Of a stretch of DNA of 64,000 nt, positions 17,110 through 25,926 are shown piece by piece. This stretch comes from Actinotalea soli (GTDB lineage: Bacteria; Actinomycetota; Actinomycetes; Actinomycetales; Cellulomonadaceae), in assembly GCF_017565425.1 (NCBI RefSeq), contig NZ_JAGEMK010000007.1:1-64000 (forward strand), in the 5' to 3' direction. Under the pieces are notes generated by a model. The model worked only from the letters and a program-made list of their open reading frames with translations, was not told the origin of the DNA and made no database searches. Made by a program: the position numbers and the translations under genes. Each line of letters starts with the position of its first letter. The stretch's first letter is position 1.

Positions 17110-17976
17110 GTGCCCACCCTCCTGACCGCCCTCGGCGCCCTCCTCGTCCTGGTGACCCTGCGTGACGTCTTCCACGCGCTCTGGCGGCCTGCCGGCAGCG
17201 GGACGTTGAGCGTGCGGGTCATGCGCGCGGTGTGGTGGGTCGGCGAGCGTCCTGCTCTGCGCCGCATCCTGAGGCCGGTGGTCGGCCCGGCCGCGATGGT
17301 CGTGGCGATCCTCGTCTGGACGGCGCTCGTGACCCTCGGGTGGGCGCTGATCTACCTGCCGGCCGTCCCCGAGGGCCTCGTGCACGCCTCGGGGATCGAC
17401 CCGCTCGCGCGTGGCGCGTGGGCCGAGGCCCTCTACCTGTCCCTGGTCACGCTCGCGACCCTCGGCTACGGCGACGTCGTCCCCGCGGCGGGCTGGCTGC
17501 TGCTGGCCGCACCGCTCCAGGCCCTCGTCGGGTTCGCGCTGCTCACCGCTGCCGTCAGCTGGATCGGCCAGGTGCACCCGGCCGTCACACGACGGCGGGT
17601 CCTCGCCGCCCGCGCCCACGCCCTGGGCAGCGCGGGCCTGTCCGGCCACGACCAGCCCCCGGCCGCGATCATCGCGGGGGTGGCCAGCGGCCTCGCGGCC
17701 GTCCGGGTCGACCTCGAGCAGTACGACGAGAGCTACTACTTCCACGACCTGTCGACGCGGTCCTCGTTGGCGGACGCCCTGGGTCATCTCGACGCCCTCG
17801 CGGTGCGCGCGGTGGACGACCCGGACGGCGAACGACGCTGGGCCGGACGCTGCCTCGTCGCTGCCCTCGACGACCTCGCCGAGACCCTCGACGAGCGGTT
17901 CCTGCACACGGGTGGGGATCGCGACGAGGTCTTCGAGGCCTACCGGCGCGAGCGCGGTACCGCCGCGAGACGGTGA
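17110..17976 (+). CDS. Two-TM potassium channel-family protein
   Basis: 288 aa. Two or three N-terminal hydrophobic segments frame a pore loop with the K+ selectivity filter TLATLGYGDVVP (about residue 120). The C-terminal half is soluble, with helices (DLEQYDESYYFHDL and DLAETLDERFLH) but no obvious RCK or cyclic-nucleotide domain. GTG at 17110 has CAGGA about 9 bases upstream. It stands as a single gene behind a strong hairpin. Gating signal unknown. Confidence 0.85.
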   Translation: MPTLLTALGALLVLVTLRDVFHALWRPAGSGTLSVRVMRAVWWVGERPALRRILRPVVGPAAMVVAILVWTALVTLGWALIYLPAVPEGLVHASGIDPLARGAWAEALYLSLVTLATLGYGDVVPAAGWLLLAAPLQALVGFALLTAAVSWIGQVHPAVTRRRVLAARAHALGSAGLSGHDQPPAAIIAGVASGLAAVRVDLEQYDESYYFHDLSTRSSLADALGHLDALAVRAVDDPDGERRWAGRCLVAALDDLAETLDERFLHTGGDRDEVFEAYRRERGTAARR

Positions 17977-18009
17977 ACCGGCCGACCAGCGCCCCGCGAT
18001 GAGTCGTGG

Positions 18010-18048
18010 GCGGCCCTCGGGGGCGGGCGGGGCGCCCGGGCGGGCCGC
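18010..18048. terminator. GC-rich hairpin between convergent genes
   Basis: GCGGCCC (18010-18016) pairs with GGGCCGC (18042-18048), with a nested CGCCCGGGCG palindrome between the arms. It lies between the convergent channel and phospholipase D genes, so a bidirectional terminator is plausible. Confidence 0.45.
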
Positions 18049-18055
18049 TCAGCCC

Positions 18056-19723
18056 TCAGTGCCGGCGGTGCACCTTCATCCGCGGCGGCCGACCGTCGGG
18101 GTCCAGGACGGTCCGGTACATCGGCGAGGCGAGCCAGCGCCGCCAGCGGGACGGGGCCTCCAGGGGGTGCCTGCGCAGCCTCCCCGGCGGACGCGGACCG
18201 CGACGTCCGCCGTCGTACCACAGGTCCAAGGCCTCGGCCCGCGCCCTGAGCACGGCCACGGCCTCCGCCGGGTCGAGGATCCCCTCGTCGTCGGTCAGGT
18301 CCAGGTGCTCACGCCAGAGCTCGAGCCGCAGGTCCCGCGCGAAGGTCCGCGCGCCGTCCCCCAGCCCGGCCGGGTCCCGCGGCTCGCGCTCGTCCCGCCG
18401 CTCGTCGAGGACCGCCGCGGTGAGCTCGGAGTCATGGGTCCACGACCGGCGGTTGAAGTTGTCGCTACCGACCGTGGCCCACACGTCATCCACCACGCAC
18501 ACCTTGGCGTGCACGTAGACCGGCTCCCCCCGGTGGTTCTCGACGTCGAGCACGAGGACGCGGTCGCCGCCCGCCTCGTGGACCATCTCCAAGGCCTGGG
18601 CGTGCCCCAGGCGCACCGCAGGCAGGCTCAGGCGGCTGTCCTGGTCGGGGTAGCGCGGCACGACAGCCACCAGGTGGAGGTCAGGCTCGCGGCGCAGGGC
18701 GTCGGCGAAGACCCGCGCCACGTCCGTGGACCACAGGTACTGGTCCTCGATGTAGATGAGCCGCCGGGCCCGGTGCATCGCCTTGGCGTACCCTCGCGCG
18801 GCGCTCCGCTCGCCGTCAGGGGCGAAGGGGTATCCCGGCCAGCGGTTCGGGTAGGTCCGCAGCAGCTGCACCGCGCACGTCCCCCGGGGGGCCGGGGCCG
18901 GGCGAGCCTCCGGAAGGGTGCTCGGGTTGCGGTCCAGGCGACGCAGCAGGTCCGGGACCACGTGCCAGGGCAACCGCGAGAGAGCCGCGGGGTCGCGCCA
19001 CCGCTCTCGGAAGACCTCCTCGACCTCGCGGACCACGGGTCCCCGGAGCTCGACCTGCACGTCGTGCCAGGCGGGGCTCGACCCGTACCAGCGCGCGAAG
19101 GGCTGGCGCTGCGGGTCGCCGGCGTGCTCGGCGTCGTCCCGGCGGCTGTGCGCCAGGTCGATCCCCCCGAGGAAGGCGACGTCGTCCTCGCGGCGGGCCC
19201 CGTGTCGCACGACCACGAACTTCTGGTGGTGGCTGCCCATCGGACGAACCCGCTGGTCGAGGAGCACCTCACCGCCGAGCTCGTTGACCCCCTGGGAGAG
19301 GTTGCGGTTCTGCTCGCCCGAGAAGCGCAACCGGTCCAGGTGCGAGCGCCAGAGCAGACCCTTGACCGAGGCACCGCGCCGCACCGCTCCGGCGAGCATC
19401 TCGGCGACTGTCGGGCCGGCGTCACGCATCCTCTCGTCGGGGTCCCCCCGCCAGTCGGCGAGCAGCACGAGGTCCTCCTCCCCGACCCGCTCGATCACGT
19501 CGGCCAGGACCTCGAAGTAGGTGCGACCGTGGACCAGGGCGTGGACGGTGTTGCCCTCGGTCCACGGCAGCAGACGGGTCGCGGGGTTCCCACGCTCGGC
19601 AGCGGTGAGGAACCAGGGATGGTCGGCGGCGTCGGCGGGAGCCTTGCGGGCAGGGAAGGAGGCGGCGGACGAGAGACGCAGTCCGTCGCGCCGCAGGGGG
19701 ATGCGCACAGGCCAACTTCTCAC
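18056..19723 (-). CDS. Phospholipase D-family protein (two HKD motifs)
   Basis: About 555 aa with two PLD active sites: SHHQKFVVV followed by FLGGID (about residue 185), and VHAKVCVVDD followed by GSDNFNRRSW (about residue 435). Together they form the transphosphatidylation/hydrolysis centre of PLD and cardiolipin-synthase-like enzymes. It has no transmembrane helix or signal peptide, so it may be cytoplasmic. I prefer GTG at 19723 with AGGTG 8 bases upstream. A GTG at 19762 would add 13 residues but lies in a perfect hairpin and has its AGG directly adjacent. Substrate is unknown. Confidence 0.85.
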   Translation of the reverse strand: MRSWPVRIPLRRDGLRLSSAASFPARKAPADAADHPWFLTAAERGNPATRLLPWTEGNTVHALVHGRTYFEVLADVIERVGEEDLVLLADWRGDPDERMRDAGPTVAEMLAGAVRRGASVKGLLWRSHLDRLRFSGEQNRNLSQGVNELGGEVLLDQRVRPMGSHHQKFVVVRHGARREDDVAFLGGIDLAHSRRDDAEHAGDPQRQPFARWYGSSPAWHDVQVELRGPVVREVEEVFRERWRDPAALSRLPWHVVPDLLRRLDRNPSTLPEARPAPAPRGTCAVQLLRTYPNRWPGYPFAPDGERSAARGYAKAMHRARRLIYIEDQYLWSTDVARVFADALRREPDLHLVAVVPRYPDQDSRLSLPAVRLGHAQALEMVHEAGGDRVLVLDVENHRGEPVYVHAKVCVVDDVWATVGSDNFNRRSWTHDSELTAAVLDERRDEREPRDPAGLGDGARTFARDLRLELWREHLDLTDDEGILDPAEAVAVLRARAEALDLWYDGGRRGPRPPGRLRRHPLEAPSRWRRWLASPMYRTVLDPDGRPPRMKVHRRH

Positions 19724-19760
19724 ATGGCGGTCACCTGATGGTGCCTGTCTGTCCGGGTTC

Positions 19761-19782
19761 ACCCTGCCGTGCGCAGGGTTTT
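19761..19782 (+). other. Hairpin with short T-run upstream of the exopolysaccharide genes
   Basis: ACCCTGC-CGTGC-GCAGGGT (19761-19779) is a perfect 7-bp stem followed by TTTT on the plus strand, the shape of an intrinsic terminator. No plus-strand gene ends nearby, so it may instead be a leader element of the divergent genes. A second dyad, GCCATC-CGGGT-GATGGC (19809-19825), lies between it and the glycosyl transferase start and could be an operator. Confidence 0.4.
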
Positions 19783-19904
19783 ACACCATCGTCACCTGCC
19801 GCGGGTGCGCCATCCGGGTGATGGCCACATAGTTGAGGAGGCCCCGAGAAGGGTCGATCGTCCTCACCGCCGAGGGCTCCACCGAACTCTCTCCAGGAGG
19901 CGCG

Positions 19905-21449
19905 ATGGCTGTTGGCACGCTCCGAAACCCGACCACGACCTCAGGCTCCTCTCTGCTTCGTCGCCCACGCGTCACGGGACCGTCGATGCCCCCCGCCGTG
20001 CAGCGACGAGCCGCTCGGAGCCCCCAGGGCCAGGCCTGGCAGAGCAGCTATCTCCGGAGCCTGGCCATGATCGACGTCGTGGTGGTCTCGGTCGCGATGC
20101 TGCTGGCCTACCTGCTCCGCTTCGACCAGACGCCGGGGGTCCTGCCCGTCGTGACCGGCGCCTTCGCCCCGTCCTACCTGGCGGTCTCCGCGGTGCTGGC
20201 CGTCGCGTGGTTCGCCGCCCTCGGCCTTGCCCGCAGCCGTGACCACCGCGAGATCGGCTCCGGCCCGACCGAGTACGCACGGGTGTTCCGTGCCTCGTGG
20301 CAGCTCTTCGCCCTGGTCGCCGTGGTGGCCTTCATGCTTGGTCTCGAGATGGCTCGGGGCTACCTCGCGATCGCCTTCCCGCTCGGCGTCGGCCTGCTCC
20401 TCGCCGGACGGTTCGCGGCTCGGCAGTGGCTCGTGCGTCAGCGCCAGCGCGGCCAGTGCATGCACGACGTCCTTGTCGTCGGCGAGCCGCCCAGGGCCGC
20501 CGACCTCATCCGCGAGCTCAGCAAGAACCCGGCCACGGGTCAGCGCGTCGTGGGGGTGTGCGTCCCGCAGAGCGCTCCCATGGTCGACGTCGTCGCCGGG
20601 GTCCCGGTGCTGTCCGGGATGGACGGGGTCGTGGACGCGGCCGAGCGCTCCGGGGCCGACACGGTCGCCGTCACAGGCTCCGAGGTCATCACCTCGCGCG
20701 CGGTCAAGCAGCTCGGCTGGGACCTCGAGGGCAGCGGCATCGACCTGGTCCTCGCTCCGGGCGTCGCTGACGTCGCCGGGCCCCGGGTGCAGACGAGCCT
20801 GGTCAACGGGACCGCCCTGGTGCACCTCGACGAGCCGCAGTTCACCGGGGGGAAGTACCTGGTGAAGTCCGTCGCGGACTGGGTCGCGGCACTGCTGATC
20901 ACGATCGCCCTCTCCCCCGTGCTGGCCGTCCTCGCTGTCGTCGTGAAGCTCACGAGCCCGGGACCTGTCTTCTACAAGCAGGAGCGGGTCGGGCTCAACG
21001 GGAACCCGTTCCGCATGTGGAAGTTCCGGTCGATGCGCGTCGGGGCCGACGCGATGCGCGAGGAGCTCGAGCACCTCAACGAGGGCAACGGCGCGTTGTT
21101 CAAGGTCAAGGACGACCCGCGGGTCACCGCGGTCGGACGCGTGCTGCGCCGCTACTCCCTCGACGAGCTGCCCCAGCTGTTCAACGTGCTCCGCGGCGAG
21201 ATGAGCCTGGTCGGGCCCCGACCGAACCTTCCCGACGAGGTCAGCACCTACGAGAACCACGTCCACCGCCGCCTGTACGTCAAGCCCGGGATCACGGGCC
21301 TGTGGCAGGTGAGCGGTCGCTCCGAGCTCTCGTGGGACGAGTCGGTGCGCCTGGACCTGTACTACGCGGAGAACTGGACGCCGTTCGGTGACCTGCTCAT
21401 CCTGCTGCGGACCATCAAGGTCATCGTCATGCCCCACGGCGCGTACTGA
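19905..21449 (+). CDS. Polyprenyl glycosylphosphotransferase (exopolysaccharide priming enzyme)
   Basis: Transfers the first sugar phosphate onto undecaprenyl phosphate to start repeat-unit assembly (514 aa, WbaP/CpsE type). It has four to five N-terminal transmembrane helices (about 45-185), a CoA-binding-like Rossmann segment (LVVGEPPRAADLI, about 190-310), one more helix, and the catalytic bacterial-sugar-transferase domain with KLTSPGPVFYKQERVG, FRMWKFRSM, RRYSLDELPQLFNVL, GEMSLVGPRP and KPGITGLWQVSGRS. ATG at 19905 has a near-perfect AGGAGG; an in-frame upstream start at 19833 has none. First gene of the exopolysaccharide locus, with its own terminator. Confidence 0.93.
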   Translation: MAVGTLRNPTTTSGSSLLRRPRVTGPSMPPAVQRRAARSPQGQAWQSSYLRSLAMIDVVVVSVAMLLAYLLRFDQTPGVLPVVTGAFAPSYLAVSAVLAVAWFAALGLARSRDHREIGSGPTEYARVFRASWQLFALVAVVAFMLGLEMARGYLAIAFPLGVGLLLAGRFAARQWLVRQRQRGQCMHDVLVVGEPPRAADLIRELSKNPATGQRVVGVCVPQSAPMVDVVAGVPVLSGMDGVVDAAERSGADTVAVTGSEVITSRAVKQLGWDLEGSGIDLVLAPGVADVAGPRVQTSLVNGTALVHLDEPQFTGGKYLVKSVADWVAALLITIALSPVLAVLAVVVKLTSPGPVFYKQERVGLNGNPFRMWKFRSMRVGADAMREELEHLNEGNGALFKVKDDPRVTAVGRVLRRYSLDELPQLFNVLRGEMSLVGPRPNLPDEVSTYENHVHRRLYVKPGITGLWQVSGRSELSWDESVRLDLYYAENWTPFGDLLILLRTIKVIVMPHGAY

Positions 21450-21466
21450 CCGTCCCCCGGGCACCA

Positions 21467-21500
21467 CGAGGCCCCCGACACCACGGTGCCGGGGGCCTCG
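21467..21500 (+). terminator. Strong terminator of the priming transferase gene
   Basis: CGAGGCCCCCG (21467-21477) pairs perfectly with CGGGGGCCTCG (21490-21500), and the 12-base loop contains a small CACC/GGTG stem. It begins 18 bases after the stop codon. No U-run, as usual at this GC content. Confidence 0.75.
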
Positions 21501-21511
21501 CCGTCTCCCCA

Positions 21512-21634
21512 CCCCACCTCGTGTCAGAACCTCAGGTACCCCCAGGTATCCCAGGTTCTGACACGAGAAGGGCGCGATCTCGCGTCAGACGCTCAGGGGG
21601 CCCTGGGTATCCCAGGCTCTGACACGAGGTGGGG
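21512..21634. repeat. Palindromic REP/MITE-like element with two internal units
   Basis: A 123-bp block is bounded by a perfect 17-bp inverted repeat, CCCCACCTCGTGTCAGA (21512-21528) and its complement (21618-21634). Inside are two related palindromic units. Unit 1 runs 21518-21567 (15-bp stem CTCGTGTCAGAACCT with AGGTTCTGACACGAG). Unit 2 runs 21579-21628 with a nested CTGGG-TAT-CCCAG. Both units share GTATCCCAGG and TCTGACACGAG. It has no reading frame and sits between convergent genes, the usual home of REP doublets or miniature elements. Whether it is repeated in the genome cannot be seen here. Confidence 0.75.
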
Positions 21635-21652
21635 GGCTCGTGGGGGCGGGGT

Positions 21653-22636
21653 TCAGGGGGTGAGGCGGAGGGCGGCGCGGAGGTCGACCAGCTGGGCCTG
21701 CCAGCGGTCCTCCTGCGCCCGCAGGGCCGCCTCCTGGACGGCGGGGACGTCCTCGAGGGCCGCACGGATCCCCGTGGCGATGGCCGCGGCGTCGTTGGTC
21801 GCGTGGTGCGCGTGCGGGAAGACCTCCCGCAGCGAGGGCCAGTCGGAGACCACGAGCGGACGACGGGCGTAGACCGCCTCGTAGGCGCTGCGCATGATCG
21901 ACGTCGGCTCCGTGGTGAGGGACACCAGGACGTCGGCCCGGGCCACCTCGTCGAGGTAGTCCCGCGCTCCGAGGAACCCGACGAACTCGACGTTCTCGGG
22001 CGCCCCCTCCGCGAGACCGGCCGGGCGCCGGTCGAGGTCCCCCGTGATCGCGACGTCGACCTCGGGCAGGGAACGGGCCGCCTCGACGACCTCGTGCACG
22101 GGCTCGTCCCCCGAGAAGACGCCGACGAAGAGGACCCGGGCGCGCTCGCCGCGCTGGGGTGGACCGAGCTGCCAGGCGGGAGGGGCCTCGTGGACGACGA
22201 GCCCTCGCGCACCCCAGGACTCGACCATCTGCACGTAGTGGTCGACCGTCACCATCACCCCGGCGGACCGACGCGCCAGCCAGCGCGTGACGCCGAGGAG
22301 CCGCTTGCTGATCACGTTGCCCTTGACGCCGAAGGAGCTCGGGTGGCTGTCGAGCAGGAACGGCGACCCCGTGGCGGCCGCGTAGCCCGCCACGACCAGG
22401 CCCGGGAAGACGGGCGGGTTCGTCACGATCACCGTGCGAGGCCGCAGACGCACCAGGGCCATCGCCGTGGACGCGACGCTCAGCAGGTGACGCAGCGGCA
22501 CCAGCGGCCGCCGCGTCAGGGCAGGGAAGAAGATGTGGACCGGGCTACCTCCGAGGGCCTCGGCGATCTCGGTCGCGCGCCCGGAGTGGCGCTGCCAGGT
22601 GACGTGGACGACGGGCGGGCGGGGCGTTGAAGGCAT
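21653..22636 (-). CDS. Glycosyltransferase family 4-like protein
   Basis: 327 aa with a two-Rossmann GT-B fold. The N-terminal half contains TVIVTNPPVFPGLV and LLDSHPSSFGVKG. The C-terminal half has VLFVGVFSGDEPVHEVVEA and the nucleotide-sugar site region (SIMRSAYEAVYARRPLVVSD) that includes the GT4 E-x7-E-like segment. It probably adds one sugar to the lipid-linked exopolysaccharide unit in the cytoplasm; donor and acceptor unknown. It is oriented against the priming enzyme gene and divergent from the next glycosyltransferase operon. Confidence 0.82.
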   Translation of the reverse strand: MPSTPRPPVVHVTWQRHSGRATEIAEALGGSPVHIFFPALTRRPLVPLRHLLSVASTAMALVRLRPRTVIVTNPPVFPGLVVAGYAAATGSPFLLDSHPSSFGVKGNVISKRLLGVTRWLARRSAGVMVTVDHYVQMVESWGARGLVVHEAPPAWQLGPPQRGERARVLFVGVFSGDEPVHEVVEAARSLPEVDVAITGDLDRRPAGLAEGAPENVEFVGFLGARDYLDEVARADVLVSLTTEPTSIMRSAYEAVYARRPLVVSDWPSLREVFPHAHHATNDAAAIATGIRAALEDVPAVQEAALRAQEDRWQAQLVDLRAALRLTP

Positions 22637-22785
22637 CCCGGCATCGTCTCAGCGCCGGGCCGCGCCCACCATGTGGGAAGCCGCACAACGGTCATTTCGT
22701 CCTACACTCCCCCGCCCAGGCAAAGGCCGTGTGAACGTCGTGTTTCCCAGTTGCCGCCCACCGGTGCGCGGGTGAGGGTGGAGCG

Positions 22786-23781
22786 ATGCCGACCCCCGAA
22801 GCCACCGCGCCCGAGTCCTCGGCTACCTCTGTCCCCGCCTTCGTCGCCACCACCGGGGGGCACCTGGTCCAGCTGTACCTCATGGCACCGATCCTCGAGC
22901 CCGATCGCCACCAGGACGCGCTGTGGATCACCCACCGCACCCCGCAGAGCGAGAGCATGCTCGAGGGCCGCAACGTGGCGTTCATCCCGCCGATCCATGC
23001 CCGGCAGTGGCACACGGTGCTGGGTCGCACACCCCAGGTCCTGGCGGCCATGCGGCGTCACCACGTCGACACCGTCTACAGCACCGGCGCCGCGCTCGCC
23101 CTCGCCGCCCTCCCGGCGGCCCGCCTGGTCGGGGCCCGGCCCCGCTACATCGAGAGCCTGGCGCGCTCGGACCAGCCGTCCCTGGCCGGCAAGGTGCTCG
23201 AGCGCGTGCCGTGGGTGCCCGTCTTCACGCAGTACCCCGAGAACGCGACCGGGCGCTGGCAGTACGACCGCAGCCTCCTGGACTCCTTCGAGGTCGAGGA
23301 CGGCGACGCCCCGAGCACCCCGCAGCGGGTCTTCGTCACCTTGGGGACCACGCGACCCTGGCAGTTCCGCCGTCTCGTCGAGCGGATGCTCGCGATCCTC
23401 CCGCCCGAGACCGAGGTCGTCTGGCAGACCGGCGTGACCGACGTGTCCGACCTCCCGATCGACGCCCGCCCGATGCTCTCGGACGAGGAGTTCCGCGCCG
23501 AGATCGCGCGGGCCGACGTCGTCGTCACGCACTCGGGCTGCGGCACCTTCATGCGCTGCCTCGAGGCCGGCCGCATACCGATCATGGTGCCGCGCCGCTC
23601 GGCGCACCAGGAGCACGTCGACGACCACCAGGAGCAGATCGCTACCGTCGCGAGCCTTCGCGGCCTGGCCATCATGCGCGAGGTCGAGGACCTCAGCCTC
23701 GACGACCTGCTCCGCGCCACCGGCGTGCGCGCCCGCCCCGCCCACCTGACTGCACGCCCGCACCACGAGGAGGCCCGATGA
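22786..23781 (+). CDS. Fused Alg14/Alg13-like glycosyltransferase (GT28 type)
   Basis: 331 aa. The N-terminal half resembles Alg14/PssD (TTGGHLVQLYLMAPIL), the membrane-recruiting acceptor-side partner. The C-terminal half resembles Alg13/PssE/EpsF (RVFVTLGTTRPWQF, THSGCGTFMRCLEAGRIPIM, HQEHVDDHQEQIA), the donor UDP-sugar site. Many bacteria encode these halves separately. ATG has GTGGAGCG upstream. The stop overlaps the next gene (ATGA), so three glycosyltransferases form one coupled operon. It likely adds the second sugar of the repeat unit (inference). Confidence 0.83.
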   Translation: MPTPEATAPESSATSVPAFVATTGGHLVQLYLMAPILEPDRHQDALWITHRTPQSESMLEGRNVAFIPPIHARQWHTVLGRTPQVLAAMRRHHVDTVYSTGAALALAALPAARLVGARPRYIESLARSDQPSLAGKVLERVPWVPVFTQYPENATGRWQYDRSLLDSFEVEDGDAPSTPQRVFVTLGTTRPWQFRRLVERMLAILPPETEVVWQTGVTDVSDLPIDARPMLSDEEFRAEIARADVVVTHSGCGTFMRCLEAGRIPIMVPRRSAHQEHVDDHQEQIATVASLRGLAIMREVEDLSLDDLLRATGVRARPAHLTARPHHEEAR

Positions 23782-24902
23782 CCTACACCCAGGACGCCCC
23801 CGTCGCCGACCTGACCATGCCGGAGAAGCCCCGCAACTGGACGGTCGCGCACGACTTCTGCTTCGACTTCGGCGGGGCCGAGCGTGTCTCCGCGCTGCTC
23901 AGCCAGGAGGTCGCCGGGGACGGCCCGCTGATCTCCCTGGGCGGTGACGCCACCATGTTCGAGGACGCCGGCATCGACGAGGTCACCATCCGTCACCCGC
24001 GGACGTTCCGCGAGAGCTCCTACCGCCAGGCGAGCCTCGCGATGCCGCTGCTGTCCCGCGCGACCGCCCCGGTCGAGGGCAACCTGCTGGCCTCCTCGTA
24101 CGCCTTCTCCCACCACGTGCGGGCCACCGGGACCAAGGTCGTCTACTGCCACACGCCGCTACGCCAGGTGTGGAGCGGGGCCGAGATGTACAGCAGCTCG
24201 CTCCCCGCCCCGTTGCGCGGGGCCGCGAACGGAGCCATGGGGGTGCTGCGTGCGATGGACCGCCGCGCCGCCCACGAGGCCTCGGCCTACGTCGCCAACA
24301 GCCACGCCGTCGCGCAGCGGGTCGAGGAGTTCTACGGCATCGAGCCTGCGGCCGTCGCCCACCCCCCGTACGACCCGCAGTTCCACCCGCGGGACGTCCC
24401 CCGCGAGGACACCTACGTGTGGGTCGGTCGGATCGTCGAGCCCTACAAGCGCGTCGAGCCCCTGATCGAGTCGTTCCGCGACCACCCGGAGCGCCGCCTC
24501 GTGATCATCGGCGACGGTCGGGACGCCGCGAGGCTGCGCGCCACCGCCCCGCCGAACGTCAGCTTCGTCGGGCCCCGGTCCACCGCCGAGATCGCCGAGG
24601 CCTACTCCTCGGCCCGGGCCGTCCTGTTCCCGAGCGAGGACGACTTCGGTCTGGTGCCCGTCGAGGCCATGGCCTGCGGGACCCCCGTGGTGGCCCTCGG
24701 ACGCGGCGGCGCCCTTGAGACCGTCGTGGAGGGCGAGACCGGCGTGCTCTTCCCCGAGCCGACCCCCGCCCACATCTCCGCGGCCCTCGACCGGTTCGAG
24801 GAGGCCACCTGGGACGAGGAGGCCATCAGCCGGTACGCGCGGATCACCTTCAGCCGCGAGACGTTCGTCAGGGTCATGCGCCAGGTGCTGCACGCCGCAT
24901 GA
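23778..24902 (+). CDS. Glycosyltransferase family 4 (GT-B)
   Basis: 374 aa. The acceptor domain carries HDFCFDFGGAERV and the donor domain YVWVGRIVEPYKRVEPLIE, VSFVGPRSTAEIAEAYSSA and the GT4 signature EDDFGLVPVEAMACGTPVVA. It is a retaining transferase in exopolysaccharide repeat assembly, probably mannosyl- or glucosyl-type, but the sugar cannot be read from sequence. ATG at 23778 overlaps the previous stop and has GAGGAGG upstream; longer open frames run into the upstream gene and are not used. Coupled to the next gene by an ATGA overlap. Confidence 0.9.
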   Translation: MTYTQDAPVADLTMPEKPRNWTVAHDFCFDFGGAERVSALLSQEVAGDGPLISLGGDATMFEDAGIDEVTIRHPRTFRESSYRQASLAMPLLSRATAPVEGNLLASSYAFSHHVRATGTKVVYCHTPLRQVWSGAEMYSSSLPAPLRGAANGAMGVLRAMDRRAAHEASAYVANSHAVAQRVEEFYGIEPAAVAHPPYDPQFHPRDVPREDTYVWVGRIVEPYKRVEPLIESFRDHPERRLVIIGDGRDAARLRATAPPNVSFVGPRSTAEIAEAYSSARAVLFPSEDDFGLVPVEAMACGTPVVALGRGGALETVVEGETGVLFPEPTPAHISAALDRFEEATWDEEAISRYARITFSRETFVRVMRQVLHAA

Positions 24903-25867
24903 GCACCGAGACACCGCTGCCCAGCGTCTCGGTCGTCGTACCGACCTACCGTCGGCGGGACAACCTGTCCGAGGTCGTGCTGCCTCTGCTCGAGGACCCC
25001 GCCCTGCTCGAGCTGCTCGTGGTGGTGGACGGCTGCGAGGACGGGTCCCTCGAGCTCCTCGAGCAGATCGCCGAGACCCACCCCCGGCTGCGTCCGATCT
25101 GGACGGAGAACAGCGGGGGGGCCGCCGCGCGGCAGACCGGCATCGACGCCGCCGTCGGTGACGTCCTCCTCCTCCTGGACGACGACGTGGTCGCGGCCCC
25201 GGGCCTGGTCTCGGGGCACGCCCGGCGGCACCAGGAGGCCAGTGACCTCGTGGTGCTCGGCTACATGCCGACCCGCCCGCCCGAGCAGGGTGCTCGCGGA
25301 CGCTTCGCCACGCATCTGTACGCGCAGGAGTACGAGTCGGTCTGCCGGGCCTACGAGGCCGACCCTGCGACCGTCCTCCTGCGCCTGTGGGGCGGCAACG
25401 TCTCGGTCCGCCGCGAGCACCTCGTCGCCGTGCCGTACCACTCGGGTCCCTTCGCCCGGAGCAACCACTCCGACCGCGACTTCGGCCTGCGGCTCAAGGC
25501 CGCAGGCCTGCGCGGGGTCTTCGACAGGTCGTTGCTCTCGAGCCACGAGCACGTCCGCCCGCTCGAGGCATTCCTGCGTGATGCCCGCCGACAAGGAGCC
25601 GGTCGCGCCCTGGTCCACCTCGAGCACGCCGAGCTGCTCGGCCCGCTGCCCATGGAGGACACCCTCCAGGGCCTGCCTGGCCCCCTGCGCGCCGTCCTGC
25701 GCCTGGACCGCTTCGCCCCGTTGCGGGCGGCCATGAGCGCCGTCCTGCTCGCGGTGGCGAAGCTGGCCTCCCGGGCGGGGGTCACGGCGGTCGAGGTAGG
25801 CAGCGCCAAGGTGCTGCGTCGCCTCGAGACCCGACGCGGCGTCCGCGAGGTCATCCCGACGGCGTGA
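24899..25867 (+). CDS. Glycosyltransferase family 2 (GT-A)
   Basis: 322 aa, inverting GT2 enzyme: VSVVVPTYRRRDNL opens the nucleotide-binding fold. The metal-binding DxD is in LLLLDDDVVAAPG (about residue 95), and the catalytic-base region includes HSDRDFGLRLKAAG. It lacks transmembrane segments except a weak hydrophobic C-terminal stretch. ATG at 24899 overlaps the preceding stop by 4 bases. Last gene of the three-gene glycosyltransferase operon, ending in a strong terminator shared with the convergent polymerase gene. Confidence 0.9.
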   Translation: MSTETPLPSVSVVVPTYRRRDNLSEVVLPLLEDPALLELLVVVDGCEDGSLELLEQIAETHPRLRPIWTENSGGAAARQTGIDAAVGDVLLLLDDDVVAAPGLVSGHARRHQEASDLVVLGYMPTRPPEQGARGRFATHLYAQEYESVCRAYEADPATVLLRLWGGNVSVRREHLVAVPYHSGPFARSNHSDRDFGLRLKAAGLRGVFDRSLLSSHEHVRPLEAFLRDARRQGAGRALVHLEHAELLGPLPMEDTLQGLPGPLRAVLRLDRFAPLRAAMSAVLLAVAKLASRAGVTAVEVGSAKVLRRLETRRGVREVIPTA

Positions 25868-25885
25868 CCCCCCGCGGCCGGCGTC

Positions 25886-25926
25886 GCTGACGCCGTGGGG
25901 CCCGATCTCAGCCCGACGGCGTCAGC
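25886..25926. terminator. Bidirectional terminator between GT2 and polymerase genes
   Basis: GCTGACGCCGTGGGGC (25886-25901) pairs with GCCCGACGGCGTCAGC (25911-25926), 15 of 16 bases, with a 9-base loop. A smaller alternative stem, CGGCGTC-GCT-GACGCCG (25879-25895), competes with it. It spans the end of the minus-strand polymerase gene, so it can serve both convergent operons. Confidence 0.65.

Noticed and set aside
17411-19738. 775-codon plus-strand open frame
   Set aside because: It runs from inside the channel gene through the antisense of the phospholipase D gene. No start signal, no conserved motif.
19761-19782. Riboswitch in front of the exopolysaccharide genes
   Set aside because: A small hairpin and a dyad are present, but no multi-helix core or known aptamer consensus is visible in the leader.
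21512-21634. CRISPR array or IS element
   Set aside because: Only two related palindromic units are present, with no regular spacers, no cas or transposase gene and no clear target duplication.
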